From positions 682,001-746,000 of the forward strand of contig NZ_JPKR02000003.1 in assembly GCF_000757425.2 (NCBI RefSeq): 64,000 nt of DNA, given 5' to 3'. The notes beneath the pieces were generated by a model. The model was given only the letters and a program-made list of their open reading frames with translations. It was not told where the DNA came from and did no database searches. Of the stretch, positions 7,232 to 15,929 are shown one piece after another; position 1 is the stretch's first letter; each line of letters begins with the position of its first letter. The translations under genes and the position numbers were made by a program. This DNA comes from Tatumella morbirosei. GTDB taxonomy: Bacteria; Pseudomonadota; Gammaproteobacteria; Enterobacterales; Enterobacteriaceae.

Positions 7232-8686
7232 TCAGCCTGTGGTAGTGCAGAGATACTTAATCTCCAGATACTCATCGATACCGTATTTTGAACCTTCTCT
7301 GCCAATCCCTGACTGTTTAATCCCGCCAAACGGAGCGACCTCGTTCGAAATCAGTCCGGTATTGTGACCCACCATGCCGTATTCCAGAGCCTCAGAGACC
7401 CGCCACATCCGTCGGCTGTTTTCGGTATAAAAATAAGCTGCCAGCCCGAATTCAGTATCGTTCGCCATTTCGATCGCCTGCTGTTCGGTATCAAAACGGA
7501 ACAATGGTGCTACCGGCCCGAAGGTTTCTTCACGTGCGACCAACATTTCCCGGTCCGCATTCACTATCACCGCAGGGGTAATAAACAGCCCCTCAGGCGT
7601 TAGTCGCTCACCGCCGGTGGTGACCTGACCGCCCTTTTGCTGCGCGTCTTTGAGATGTTGTTGCACCTTGACCACTGCGTTCTCATCTATCAGTGGGCCT
7701 ATCTGAACGCCTTCATCGGTACCGTCACCAATTTTCAGTTCAGCCACTCGCTCTGCCAGCCGTTGTGCAAAGCGGTCGTATATTCCGGACTGCACCAGAA
7801 AACGGTTTGTACAGACACAGGTCTGACCGGCATTGCGGTATTTTGACTGCAACGCCCCTTCCACCGCCTCCTCCAGATTTGCATCATCAAAAACAATAAA
7901 CGGCGCATTGCCCCCCAGTTCCAGTGATAATCGTTTCAGTGTTGGTGCACAATCTGCCATTAGCGACCGGCCAATTGCCGTCGAACCAGTAAATGATAAC
8001 TTCCTGACCACATCACTGCGGGTCAAAACCCCGCCAATAACTTTGGAGTCACCGGTAATCACCTGCAGGACACCCGCCGGAATCCCTGCACGCATCGCTA
8101 GTTCTCCCAGTGCCAGTGCCGTCAATGGAGTCTGTTTGGCGGGTTTCACAATCATCACACAGCCCGCCGCCAGTGCAGGTCCGGCTTTACGGGTGATCAT
8201 GGCGGCAGGAAAATTCCAGGGAGTGATAGCAGCACAGACGCCAACTGGCTGTTTAATCACCAGCAGCCGTTTATCGGCCTGAGTCGGCGGAATAACATCA
8301 CCATAAGTACGCTTGCCTTCTTCGGCGAACCATTCGATAAATGAGGCCGCGTAGCTCACTTCACCACGTGATTCAGCCAACGGCTTCCCTTGTTCGGCCG
8401 TCATAATCGCCGCCAGATCTTCGCTGTTTTCGGTAATCAATTCGAACCAACGGCGTAGCAAAGCACAGCGCTGACCGGCAGTTTGTTGTCTCCACTGTTC
8501 GAAGGCTTGCTGAGCGGAGACCACCGCCTGTTCCACTTCTGCCTGTGCGAGGCGGGGAACATGGGCGATGATATCAAGGGTTGCAGGGTTATTTACCGCC
8601 AGAGTCGCGCCATCCGCGGCTGAGCGCCATTCTCCTGCCAGCAGACAGGTTTCCCTTAACAGGGAAGGATCGTCTAATTTAAGCAT
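7232..8686 (-). CDS. blcA: Succinate semialdehyde dehydrogenase (BlcA/AttK type)
   Basis: This is an aldehyde dehydrogenase of about 484 residues. Tandem ATGs occur at 8689 and 8686; GGAG is 6 nt before the second, which I prefer. The catalytic Glu lies in LSLELGGNAPFIVF and the catalytic Cys in NAGQTCVCTNRFLV. The sequence is GabD-like, including PWNFPAAMITRKAGPALAAG and the C-terminal GGIKQSGIGREGSKYGIDEY. It oxidises succinate semialdehyde to succinate, delivering lactone carbon to the TCA cycle. It is the first gene of the operon, divergent from blcR, with paired inverted repeats between the two. Confidence 0.93.
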   Translation of the reverse strand: MLKLDDPSLLRETCLLAGEWRSAADGATLAVNNPATLDIIAHVPRLAQAEVEQAVVSAQQAFEQWRQQTAGQRCALLRRWFELITENSEDLAAIMTAEQGKPLAESRGEVSYAASFIEWFAEEGKRTYGDVIPPTQADKRLLVIKQPVGVCAAITPWNFPAAMITRKAGPALAAGCVMIVKPAKQTPLTALALGELAMRAGIPAGVLQVITGDSKVIGGVLTRSDVVRKLSFTGSTAIGRSLMADCAPTLKRLSLELGGNAPFIVFDDANLEEAVEGALQSKYRNAGQTCVCTNRFLVQSGIYDRFAQRLAERVAELKIGDGTDEGVQIGPLIDENAVVKVQQHLKDAQQKGGQVTTGGERLTPEGLFITPAVIVNADREMLVAREETFGPVAPLFRFDTEQQAIEMANDTEFGLAAYFYTENSRRMWRVSEALEYGMVGHNTGLISNEVAPFGGIKQSGIGREGSKYGIDEYLEIKYLCTTTG

Positions 8687-8711
8687 CATTTTCTCCGGTT
8701 CCGGTGGACAA

Positions 8712-8747
8712 AGTTCAACCAGTTGAACTAGATTCATTAGAATGAAT
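8712..8747. promoter_or_regulatory. Twin inverted repeats, candidate BlcR operator
   Basis: Two perfect palindromes with 2-bp spacers stand side by side between blcA and blcR: GTTCAAC-CA-GTTGAAC (8713-8728, outer A/T also pairs) and ATTCATT-AG-AATGAAT (8732-8747). The Agrobacterium blc operator is known to contain two inverted repeats bound by a BlcR tetramer, so the layout matches. Binding here is inferred. Confidence 0.65.
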
Positions 8748-8798
8748 TTTGCGCAATTATTAATAAAACGTCAAATTACTGTTATGGAAGTGCGATCG

Positions 8799-9590
8799 AT
8801 GCCTAAAATTTCAGCAGAAGAAAAACCTGGAGTGACAGTGCCTGCACTTCGCCGCTCAGTGCAGATCCTTGATCTGATCAGTCAGTCTCCCTCACCGCTC
8901 AGCTTTACCCAAATTGTCAGCCAACTCGGGCTGCCAAAGAGTTCGGTACATGGTCTCTGTGCTGCGTTGGTAGATGAAGGCATGCTGATTCGCAACAGTG
9001 ACGGCACTTACCGGGTCGGTTCCCGAATCATGAGTTGGGCAAATGCTTTCCTGTGCCAGACCGATTTGGTTGAAGAATTTCAGCGCCTGTTACAGGGACG
9101 AAATGAACTACGTGAATTTACCGTTACCCTCACGGTACTGGATGACTGCCAGGTGGTCTACATTGCCTGTTCCAACAGTAAAGCCGCTCTGGGTTTTACC
9201 TTCAGCATTGGCATGCGACTGCCCGCGCCATTCACTGCGACCGGTAAAGCCATTCTCAGTACGTTAAGTGATGAAGAGATCTGCCGACGCTTTGCCGACC
9301 GCTGGCCGGAACCACTGACCAGCCACAGTGTGGATTCTGTCAATGCCTTAACGGCAGAATTAGCCCATGTCAGGGGATGTGGTTATTCCATCGATAACGG
9401 GCAGATCCGCGAAGGCATGTTGTGTATTGGCGCACCAGTCAGGGATTTCTCCGGCCAGGCGGTGGCGGGTCTGGCTGTGAGTCTGTTGCAACAGGAAGCC
9501 GGGCCGCACACCATTGACACCATAGGTAAAAAATTGCTGGAGATAGCTTCTTCACTCTCAGCCAGACTGGGGGGTGACGTTAACCGTTAA
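8799..9590 (+). CDS. blcR: IclR-family regulator, BlcR/AttJ type
   Basis: I choose the ATG at 8799 (MPKISAEEKPGVTVPALRRS) because GGAAG lies 8 nt upstream, giving 263 residues. The earlier ATG at 8784 has no ribosome-binding site. The winged helix-turn-helix is at about residues 15-75 (LDLISQSPSPLSFTQIVSQL then GLPKSSVHGL), followed by the IclR effector domain with FTATGKAILSTLSDEE and GYSIDNGQIREGMLCIGAPV. BlcR represses blcABC and is released by succinate semialdehyde in Agrobacterium. The divergent position over the twin palindromes supports the same job. Its 3' end overlaps the convergent NUDIX gene by 11 bp. Confidence 0.9.
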   Translation: MPKISAEEKPGVTVPALRRSVQILDLISQSPSPLSFTQIVSQLGLPKSSVHGLCAALVDEGMLIRNSDGTYRVGSRIMSWANAFLCQTDLVEEFQRLLQGRNELREFTVTLTVLDDCQVVYIACSNSKAALGFTFSIGMRLPAPFTATGKAILSTLSDEEICRRFADRWPEPLTSHSVDSVNALTAELAHVRGCGYSIDNGQIREGMLCIGAPVRDFSGQAVAGLAVSLLQQEAGPHTIDTIGKKLLEIASSLSARLGGDVNR

Positions 9591-9996
9591 CTTTACCCCA
9601 TACGTGCGGAATAATGATATTTTTGGTCAGCGGAGCCAGCAGTATGCTGCTGGCTTCCTCGCGGGATACCCAGCGGACTTCCTCAATTTCGGCGGCTGCC
9701 ACCACCTCACTCAGCGGTTGCTCATGACGAAACAGGGTGGCGTGGACCATATAACCTGGTTCATTCGCGGCATCATCAGTGAACTCCCCCATCGGTGTTA
9801 ACAGAGAATCCTTTAGCGAAACGCCAAGTTCTTCCTGCAATTCTCTGATCACTGCGGCTTGTGCCGATTCCTGTGGCTCGATTTTACCGCCTGGTTGCAT
9901 AAAATAGCGGGTATTTTTTTTCCTCACCAACAGCATTCTCTGTTGTCTGTCGGTAATAACCGCAGCGGCAATACGGATAACGTTGGTTTCAGACAT
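9580..9996 (-). CDS. NUDIX hydrolase
   Basis: The start at 9996 (MSETNVIRIAAAVITDRQQR) has AGGAG 5 nt upstream and gives 138 residues. The Nudix box, written in pieces as GGKIEPQES, AQAAVIRELQEELGV, spans about residues 36-58 and has all catalytic glutamates. The style is that of MutT-like (d)NTP or ADP-ribose pyrophosphatases; the substrate is unknown. It overlaps the end of blcR tail to tail and is probably unrelated to lactone metabolism. Confidence 0.88.
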   Translation of the reverse strand: MSETNVIRIAAAVITDRQQRMLLVRKKNTRYFMQPGGKIEPQESAQAAVIRELQEELGVSLKDSLLTPMGEFTDDAANEPGYMVHATLFRHEQPLSEVVAAAEIEEVRWVSREEASSILLAPLTKNIIIPHVWGKVNG

Positions 9997-10187
9997 AAAC
10001 ACTCCTGGCATAATCAGCTGATGAGACGGAAAACGCCGACCAGTTTACTCTGATTGATAACTGCTGACGACAGGAACTCACCTCCTGCCATTCACTGTGC
10101 TGAATGACCGGCAGCGGATAAAACTAATGACAACGAATCCACGACCAGCCAGAAACACAGGATGTTTTCAGCCACTCACCCTGTGAA

Positions 10188-11596
10188 TCAGATATCGTAG
10201 ATCACATAACAATCTTTTCCCCGGGCTTTTGCCTGATAGAGCATTTTATCGGCGACGGAAATCATATTTTCAAAATTCCCCTGATAATCAGAGTTAAACA
10301 CCGCACCACAACTTACCGTCACCCGGGGAATTTTCGGATGGCCGCCGTTGACCCTGGTGGTTCGGACCGCATCCAGAAGTTGATCGCAAAAAGCAACAAA
10401 TTCACCACGATGATGACTGCTGAAGGTAACAAAAAATTCCTCACCCCCCCATCGGGAAATTATCATGCCCGGGTAGCGTAACTCTTTTAAGGTTACGGAA
10501 ATTGACTTAAGCACCTCATCTCCGCTGTCGTGACCATAATTGTCATTAATACTTTTAAAGTTATCGATATCCAGCAAGATAAAACCTTGTTGCTGCCCCG
10601 AAATAATGGTGGTTTTATTCGAAAATACGTAGCGACGATTATACAGCTTTGTTAAATAATCCGTTTCTGACTGTCGGGTCATCTTGTTTACGGCACGTTG
10701 TTTCCAGTGCATTAACTCACACAGAAACACGGAAATAATCGCCAGAGAAATATCTTCCAGTCGGTGAGAAAATATCTCCCGGTATATACTGTTGCCAAAG
10801 ATTACGGCATCAGTCTTCAGATAATAATAACCACGCATCAACGAACACATCAGTAAAAACAATCCGTTATAAAAGACTGATGCGTAAAAGTTAAGATAAC
10901 GGGCAGAGATAAACAGCGCCAGCGCCGCGATGGATGAGACGCCAAGCCAGTAATTAAAAAACATCATAAACTGAACCAATACCATAAAACCAAACAGCAC
11001 TATAAAACGCTGCCTTTTAATTCCAGTCACCGGTAAAGCCTGAGGAAAAAAAACGGATAGACGATCATCACCATGATCAACCCGGTGGCCAGTTGCTCGC
11101 TGGTCCATTCAATCAAACCAAATAACGACACGTGCTGTTGGGTGTAAGCGACAAACACCGCATAGCATAGTGACTGTAGCAGACTGGCACAAACCACCGG
11201 AATCAGCATTATCATGGTTTTTCGGTAAGGAAAAATAAGCCAGTGCTTTTTCACCAATATCGCGATTGTCAGCGGAATAAATATCATCTGCAAAGAGTTA
11301 ATCCATACCAGGACCAGTAACTGATAGACAGGATTAGTATCATCACCCATTAACGATGCTAATATTCCAGCCAGAAGATACAGACTATAGAGAAAAATAG
11401 CCGTCGTTCGTCGACATCGGGAATTTCTTCTCGCGATATACAACATGAGTAACGCCGAGACTGTATTTACCGGCCAAAAAAATACAATGTTATGGCTCCG
11501 GGCAAGACTTAACGGAATAATAAACAGTATAAATGTAATTAAAAAGAATAGGATAGACGACTTCGGCAAGCCTGAATTAAACGGCATAATGAGCAA
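10188..11596 (-). pseudogene. Frameshifted MASE1-GGDEF diguanylate cyclase
   Basis: Two frames together encode one protein of about 469 residues. The upstream part (11596 down to 11027) carries a multi-pass membrane sensor resembling MASE1 (FWPVNTVSALLMLYIARR and five or more hydrophobic segments). The downstream part (frame running to 10188) continues the membrane domain and has a GGDEF domain with SRWGGEEFF. The break is at eight A on the plus strand, 11046-11053 (T8 in the gene). One extra T joins YPFFF to PQALPVTG. The active-site GGEEF is intact, so the enzyme would make cyclic di-GMP if read through. The RxxD inhibitory site is absent (RYPG). It may be a true mutation, slippage/phase variation, or a sequencing error. 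Confidence 0.8.
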
Positions 11597-11792
11597 ACCC
11601 TGCGATATCTGACGGCAGTAATCAGAGTAATCAACTGCATATTGCGGGTTAACTTAGTTCAATAATTTCCAGTATTCCAGTTAAAATCGTAAAAAACTTA
11701 ATCAGACCACTCCCGGATTATTAAGCTTACTGGTAACCATGCCAGTAAATGACGATGGCTCACCAACCCCGTCAGCGCTATGGTCGGGCGTT

Positions 11793-11832
11793 CCGGTTAT
11801 CAGTCATCATTTATTCTGTGACTGATAACCGG
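11793..11832. repeat. Long perfect inverted repeat, probable terminator
   Basis: CCGGTTATCAGTCA (11793-11806) and TGACTGATAACCGG (11819-11832) form a perfect 14-bp stem with a 12-nt loop, 17 nt beyond the stop of the FAD oxidase gene. There is no T-run on either side, so a Rho-independent terminator is only probable. The rest of the 253-bp gap to the GGDEF gene shows nothing else I recognise. Confidence 0.55.
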
Positions 11833-11849
11833 TCTTCCGGACTCCTGAA

Positions 11850-13145
11850 TCAGGCTAACCTGGAGAAACGATAAGGTGCCGGATCCACCAGTGGCGTCGC
11901 ACCGCTGACCAGATCGGCGGCCAGCTGACCTGCGGCCGGTGAAGTTCCAAAACCATGTCCGGAAAAGCCACAGGCCAGAGTCAGCCCGGGTAATGAATCT
12001 ACCGGGCCGATAACCGGAGTGGAGTCAGGGGTGACATCAATTACTCCCGCCCAGGATTCAGCGACTGTCGCCTGATCAAATACCGGCCAGGCTGCCCGAA
12101 GGTTAGTCAGCGCTTCCTGGTTTAGCTTCGGATTGGCTGCCGGGTCAAGCACCCTCTGCCGCTCAAACGGGGTGGTCTGATGGCTGCGCCAGCGTCGTGC
12201 CGTGGCAAGATCGGTAATAAAATCACGTCCCAGTGAAATGCGCAGATTATCCCGGGCCTGTTTCAACTGGGGCAGATAACGTCTGCCCAGCCGTAAATGG
12301 TCGAGAGTTAATGGAGCATCCAGTGCTCCGCGCTGAGTCACTATATAGCCGCCACTGTAATGCCGCCGAAACGAAAAGTCCGGGGCGCCAAGTGCAATCT
12401 CACCGGGACCCTGCAACGGTCGGGTACGAAGAACAGAACAAATCAACGGTAATGTCGGCAGGTTAATTCCCAGATTACCGAGAAAGCGCCGCGACCAGGC
12501 TCCGGTAGCCAGCAACACCTGTTCACAACGAATCTCACCCTGTTCGGTGATAACACCCGAGACACTGCCACCGCTGGTGACCACTGTTCTGACAGCACAA
12601 TGCTCCAGGATAATTGCGCCCTTTTTCATCGCAGCTGCTGCAATGGCCGGTGCCGCCAGGGTCGGTTCCGCACGTCCGTCGGAAGCGGTATAAATCCCCC
12701 CCGCCCAGCGACTGTTTCCGCCGGGCACCAGACGGTCGATCTCACTTGCTGATAATATGCGGGTATCCAGCGTCAGGCCGCTGACACCGGAGTGCCATTT
12801 TTCATGCAAAGCCATCTGTACTTCATTGCGCGCAACAAACATAATTCCGGACTGGAGATACCCAACATCATGACCGGTTCGTTCAGCCATCGCTGCCCAT
12901 AACCGGTCAGCCGCCTGTGCCAGCGGAACATCATCTGCTGCCCGGCTGGTTTTACGAATCCATCCCAGATTACGTGATGACTGTTCTGCGGCAATTCTGC
13001 CTTTTTCCAGAACCACCACCGGTATCCCGCGTTCGGCCAGACAGAGTGCTGCAGTCAACCCGATAATTCCTCCGCCAATAATCACCACTGAGGTTTCTGC
13101 CGGCATCCCTGACGAGGTTGTAACCGGCTGTATTGCAGGTGCCAT
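11850..13145 (-). CDS. FAD-dependent amine oxidoreductase (DAO family)
   Basis: The ATG at 13145 has GGAG 9 nt upstream and gives 431 residues. The dinucleotide-binding motif VVIIGGGIIGLTAALCLAE sits at about residues 18-36 and the C-terminal FAD loop reads SAPVIGP-like (TPDSTPVIGPVDSLPGLTLA), then GFSGHGFGTSPAAGQLAADL. These are hallmarks of the D-amino acid oxidase / glycine oxidase / sarcosine oxidase beta group, which oxidises C-N bonds to imines. Directly upstream on the same strand are a RidA gene (17 nt gap) and an ornithine-cyclodeaminase-like gene, so it is probably the catalytic subunit of an amine or amino acid oxidase. The precise amine is unknown. Confidence 0.85.
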   Translation of the reverse strand: MAPAIQPVTTSSGMPAETSVVIIGGGIIGLTAALCLAERGIPVVVLEKGRIAAEQSSRNLGWIRKTSRAADDVPLAQAADRLWAAMAERTGHDVGYLQSGIMFVARNEVQMALHEKWHSGVSGLTLDTRILSASEIDRLVPGGNSRWAGGIYTASDGRAEPTLAAPAIAAAAMKKGAIILEHCAVRTVVTSGGSVSGVITEQGEIRCEQVLLATGAWSRRFLGNLGINLPTLPLICSVLRTRPLQGPGEIALGAPDFSFRRHYSGGYIVTQRGALDAPLTLDHLRLGRRYLPQLKQARDNLRISLGRDFITDLATARRWRSHQTTPFERQRVLDPAANPKLNQEALTNLRAAWPVFDQATVAESWAGVIDVTPDSTPVIGPVDSLPGLTLACGFSGHGFGTSPAAGQLAADLVSGATPLVDPAPYRFSRLA

Positions 13146-13161
13146 AGCTGCTTTCTCCAGA

Positions 13162-13584
13162 TTACTGTGACAGAGTGATTTCTCTGACTTCTGCCGTTCC
13201 GGCACCACGGAAAGCGGTGACTTCTAACTCCACTTGATAGACAGTGGAACCCAGCGGCGGGCAGGTGACGGTGGTTGCCGGGTTGATGCCACGGAACTTC
13301 TCACCAATGATTTCCATCACCGGTGCAACATCGTCAGGTTGCTGAATAAATACCCGTGAGCAAACAACATCTTTCAGAGAAGAATCCACGGCCGTCAGTG
13401 CGGCCTCAATATTGGCAAATACCTGCAGCGTCTGTTGCTTTAAATCCTCAGGGATTTGTTTAGTCAGCGGATTACGTCCCGCAGTATTCGATACAAAGAT
13501 CCAGTTATCTACCGCCACAATACGTGAGTAGCTGGCTTTTTTTTCAAATTCAGAACCGGTGGTTAAACGTGTCACAGTAGTCAT
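13162..13584 (-). CDS. RidA-family imine/enamine deaminase
   Basis: This is a 140-residue YjgF/YER057c/UK114 protein. The typical core runs from YSRIVAVDNWIFVSNTAGR to QTLQVFANIEAALTAVDSSL and VVCSRVFIQQPDDV, ending with the conserved PATTVTCPPLG and LEVTAFRG. RidA proteins hydrolyse the reactive imines released by flavin oxidases, which fits its position between an ornithine-cyclodeaminase-like gene and a DAO-family oxidase. The Arg at SRVF is the catalytic position of the RidA subfamily. It is probably part of a three-gene operon reading toward the oxidase. Confidence 0.9.
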   Translation of the reverse strand: MTTVTRLTTGSEFEKKASYSRIVAVDNWIFVSNTAGRNPLTKQIPEDLKQQTLQVFANIEAALTAVDSSLKDVVCSRVFIQQPDDVAPVMEIIGEKFRGINPATTVTCPPLGSTVYQVELEVTAFRGAGTAEVREITLSQ

Positions 13585-13605
13585 TATCTTTCCTCGTATT
13601 ATCAG

Positions 13606-14745
13606 TTAGCTAAGTTCAGGGGTTTCCCATAAATTCAGAGTGACACCAATCCTACGCGATTTAGCATTGCGGTAAATCACCGTCGCCCAGGCAACATCTT
13701 CGACCGGCATCCCGCCGACAGACATGATGATGATCTCCTGATCGTTAGTACGTCCCGGGGCAGCACCGGCAACAATTTTCCCCATATCTTCAAGCTGCTG
13801 TGGTTGCAGTTTTCCTTCGGCAATCATGTCCATAAAACGAACGCCGATAATTGGAATAGTATTGTGGGCGGGTGCCGGAACCTCTTCTGCCCAGGCTTCA
13901 TACAGACGGGTGTTATCAAGAACTTTACGAATATCAGGTTGTTCCATAGCTTCATCGATGTTGCATAACGCAGGCATAGCCAGGAATGCGCCCGCTTTGA
14001 CCCACTCCCGTTTAACCAGCGGGTAAGCAGAAGGGTCTCCGGTTTCTCCTGAATTGCAGTAGGTCACAATGTCACTGTCGCGCACCAGCGCTTCCAGGCT
14101 ATCTACTACCTGCACTGTGGTGATCTGCGGGTAGCTTTGAGCAACCCAGCTCAGAAATTTATCCAGACTGTGCTGACCACGGCCTTTCACTTTCAGGGTA
14201 TCAATCTGTGGGCAGACAGCCATAAATGCCGCCAGCGTGGTTTTACCCATGACCCCGGGCCCCAGCAGCCCCACTACCCGTGAATCTTTACGTGCCAGAT
14301 GCTTTGCTCCTACCCCGGGAATCGCGCCGGTACGGTAAGCCGACAGCAGATTAGCTGACATATGCGCCAGAGGCGCTCCGGTATCGGCATCATTCAGGGT
14401 CATCAGCAGAATGGAACGTGGCAGACCTTTTTCCCGGTTCGCGATATTTGAGCCGTACCATTTCACTCCGGAAGTTCGAAAATTCCCTCCCAGATAAGCT
14501 GGCATGGCCATCATCCGGCGATCGGCCGTGGGTTTCGGCATTGACGGAAATGGCGAGTTTTCGGGGAAAGTCACCATAGCGCCGTGGGAGTCGCTGTTCG
14601 GACCCGCCATACGGTAATCTCCGTGATACAACAACCCGAACATCTCTTCCATCGTGTCGACACAGGCAGCCATGTCTGTCACACCGGCACGGATCATGTC
14701 CTGCTCAGATAAATAGATAAAATCAATCCTGGTTGAATCACTCAT
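13606..14745 (-). CDS. Ornithine cyclodeaminase/mu-crystallin family protein, putative tyramine-oxidase-type subunit B
   Basis: The ATG at 14745 has GGGAG 6 nt upstream and gives 379 residues. The N-terminal half contains VKWYGSNIANREKGLPRSIL and LSAYRTGAIPGVGAKHLAR, followed by a Rossmann fold at GLLGPGVMGKTTLAAFM, as in ornithine cyclodeaminase and ketimine reductases. From memory, close relatives next to a DAO gene are named tyramine oxidase subunit B; I cannot verify this here. It leads the oxidase operon (gaps of 21 and 16 bp) and is divergent from an AraC gene and an amino acid/amine permease. The substrate could be tyramine or another primary amine. Confidence 0.75.
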   Translation of the reverse strand: MSDSTRIDFIYLSEQDMIRAGVTDMAACVDTMEEMFGLLYHGDYRMAGPNSDSHGAMVTFPENSPFPSMPKPTADRRMMAMPAYLGGNFRTSGVKWYGSNIANREKGLPRSILLMTLNDADTGAPLAHMSANLLSAYRTGAIPGVGAKHLARKDSRVVGLLGPGVMGKTTLAAFMAVCPQIDTLKVKGRGQHSLDKFLSWVAQSYPQITTVQVVDSLEALVRDSDIVTYCNSGETGDPSAYPLVKREWVKAGAFLAMPALCNIDEAMEQPDIRKVLDNTRLYEAWAEEVPAPAHNTIPIIGVRFMDMIAEGKLQPQQLEDMGKIVAGAAPGRTNDQEIIIMSVGGMPVEDVAWATVIYRNAKSRRIGVTLNLWETPELS

Positions 14746-14901
14746 GTTGATCTCCCGGACGGCTTCGCGCCGCAATATTCAGAAAGTCGGATTAAGTGTT
14801 GAACATCCGGGTACTGCATCCCGGTGACCAACGGTGCTGACAGAAATACCGCGACGCTGGCTGGGCTGTATTGAATATTTGCGACATCGCCATAAAAACG
14901 C

Positions 14902-14917
14902 TGGCACAGGAATTGCT
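14902..14917 (+). promoter_or_regulatory. Sigma-54-type promoter before the AraC gene
   Basis: TGGCAC-AGGAA-TTGCT keeps all invariant bases of the -24/-12 consensus with GG and GC exactly 12 bp apart. Expected transcription start is near 14928, about 25 bp before the AraC ATG at 14953. The rest of the 207-bp divergent gap shows no other clear element. Function is inferred from the match. Confidence 0.65.
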
Positions 14918-14952
14918 TTAACTTATTTTTAACTTCCCGTGCAGGGTGATGT

Positions 14953-15783
14953 ATGCAGAGCAATAGTTATGTGAGATCAGGATGTTTTCAGCCGGAACAG
15001 CCCTGGTTTGTCCTGAATGCCGCCCGGCACTACTCGTTGCTGGGCTCGGCCAATCCGGCTATCTCCCATTTTTACAGTTTTGATATCGCTCCTTCGGCAG
15101 AAGTGACTCAGGCAGTTCCCGATGGCTGCGTGGATATTTTATTTGACTGCGATGCACTGAATCCTTGCGGCAGAGTGTGCGGTACCACCCTGGAAGCCCG
15201 TGGGGCTGATATGAAACATCACCATCATTACTTTGGTGTACGCTTCGCCCCCGGAGTGATCCCCGATTTCCTGGATGTCAGCGCCGGAGAAATTCCGGAT
15301 CGCGAGTTCAGCTTTATGGATGTAGTACCGGATGCGCGCCAGGCCTTTGAGCTGATTATTCAGACCTCTGATTTCCAGAGAAAAATTGCCCTGTTTAATG
15401 CGTTTTTTACCCCGCGACTGGTCAGAAAATCCTCCCCTCTGACCAGCCAGGTAATAAATACCATGCAACAATACAAGGGCAATATCCGGATTGACGAGTT
15501 AGAAACGCTCACCGGCTACTCCTGTCGGACCATACAGCGCCAGTTCCGTCAGGATACAGGCCTGTCACCTAAGGCATTTTGCAAAATCCTCAGGTGTCAG
15601 TCGGCACTGAACAGTCTTCACAGCCAGCAAAGCGTGTCATTCAGTGATTTGGCATTCGATCTGGGATTCAGTGATCAGTCCCATTTTCTGCGGGAATTTA
15701 AGAGGTCGGTGAGTACCACGCCTGGCGACTATCAGAAACATATTGCAGGTGATAAATATCAGCACCGGTTACGTTTCCATTAA
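14953..15783 (+). CDS. AraC-family transcriptional regulator of the amine module
   Basis: This is a 276-residue regulator. The N-terminal 150 residues (WFVLNAARHYSLLGSANPAI, VPDGCVDILFDCDALNPCGR, FGVRFAPGVIPDFLDV) are the sensor domain found in many AraC proteins with a PDGC-DI motif. The two C-terminal helix-turn-helices span about residues 175-265, with LTGYSCRTIQRQFRQDTGLS and LAFDLGFSDQSHFLREFKR. It is divergent from the RidA/oxidase operon and followed by the APC permease, so it most likely activates both in response to the amine. A sigma-54-type element lies upstream, which would tie its expression to nitrogen status. Confidence 0.88.
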   Translation: MQSNSYVRSGCFQPEQPWFVLNAARHYSLLGSANPAISHFYSFDIAPSAEVTQAVPDGCVDILFDCDALNPCGRVCGTTLEARGADMKHHHHYFGVRFAPGVIPDFLDVSAGEIPDREFSFMDVVPDARQAFELIIQTSDFQRKIALFNAFFTPRLVRKSSPLTSQVINTMQQYKGNIRIDELETLTGYSCRTIQRQFRQDTGLSPKAFCKILRCQSALNSLHSQQSVSFSDLAFDLGFSDQSHFLREFKRSVSTTPGDYQKHIAGDKYQHRLRFH

Positions 15784-15790
15784 TCCCTAA

Positions 15791-15812
15791 AACAGTGCAG
15801 CACTGCACTGTT
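15791..15812. repeat. Perfect palindrome between the AraC and permease genes
   Basis: AACAGTGCAG-CA-CTGCACTGTT is a 10-bp inverted repeat starting 8 nt after the AraC stop and 118 nt before the permease. It could be a terminator stem (no T-run) or an operator for the permease. Confidence 0.5.
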
Positions 15813-15929
15813 CACCTGTCCGATTTATTCTATACGCCGCCGCAGTCACTGAGAAATGATGCAGGAAATTACCTGCCTCAGGTTGGCTTTATCGCCTGAG
15901 CGATTTCTCTTCTGACAGAGGTATCAGCG

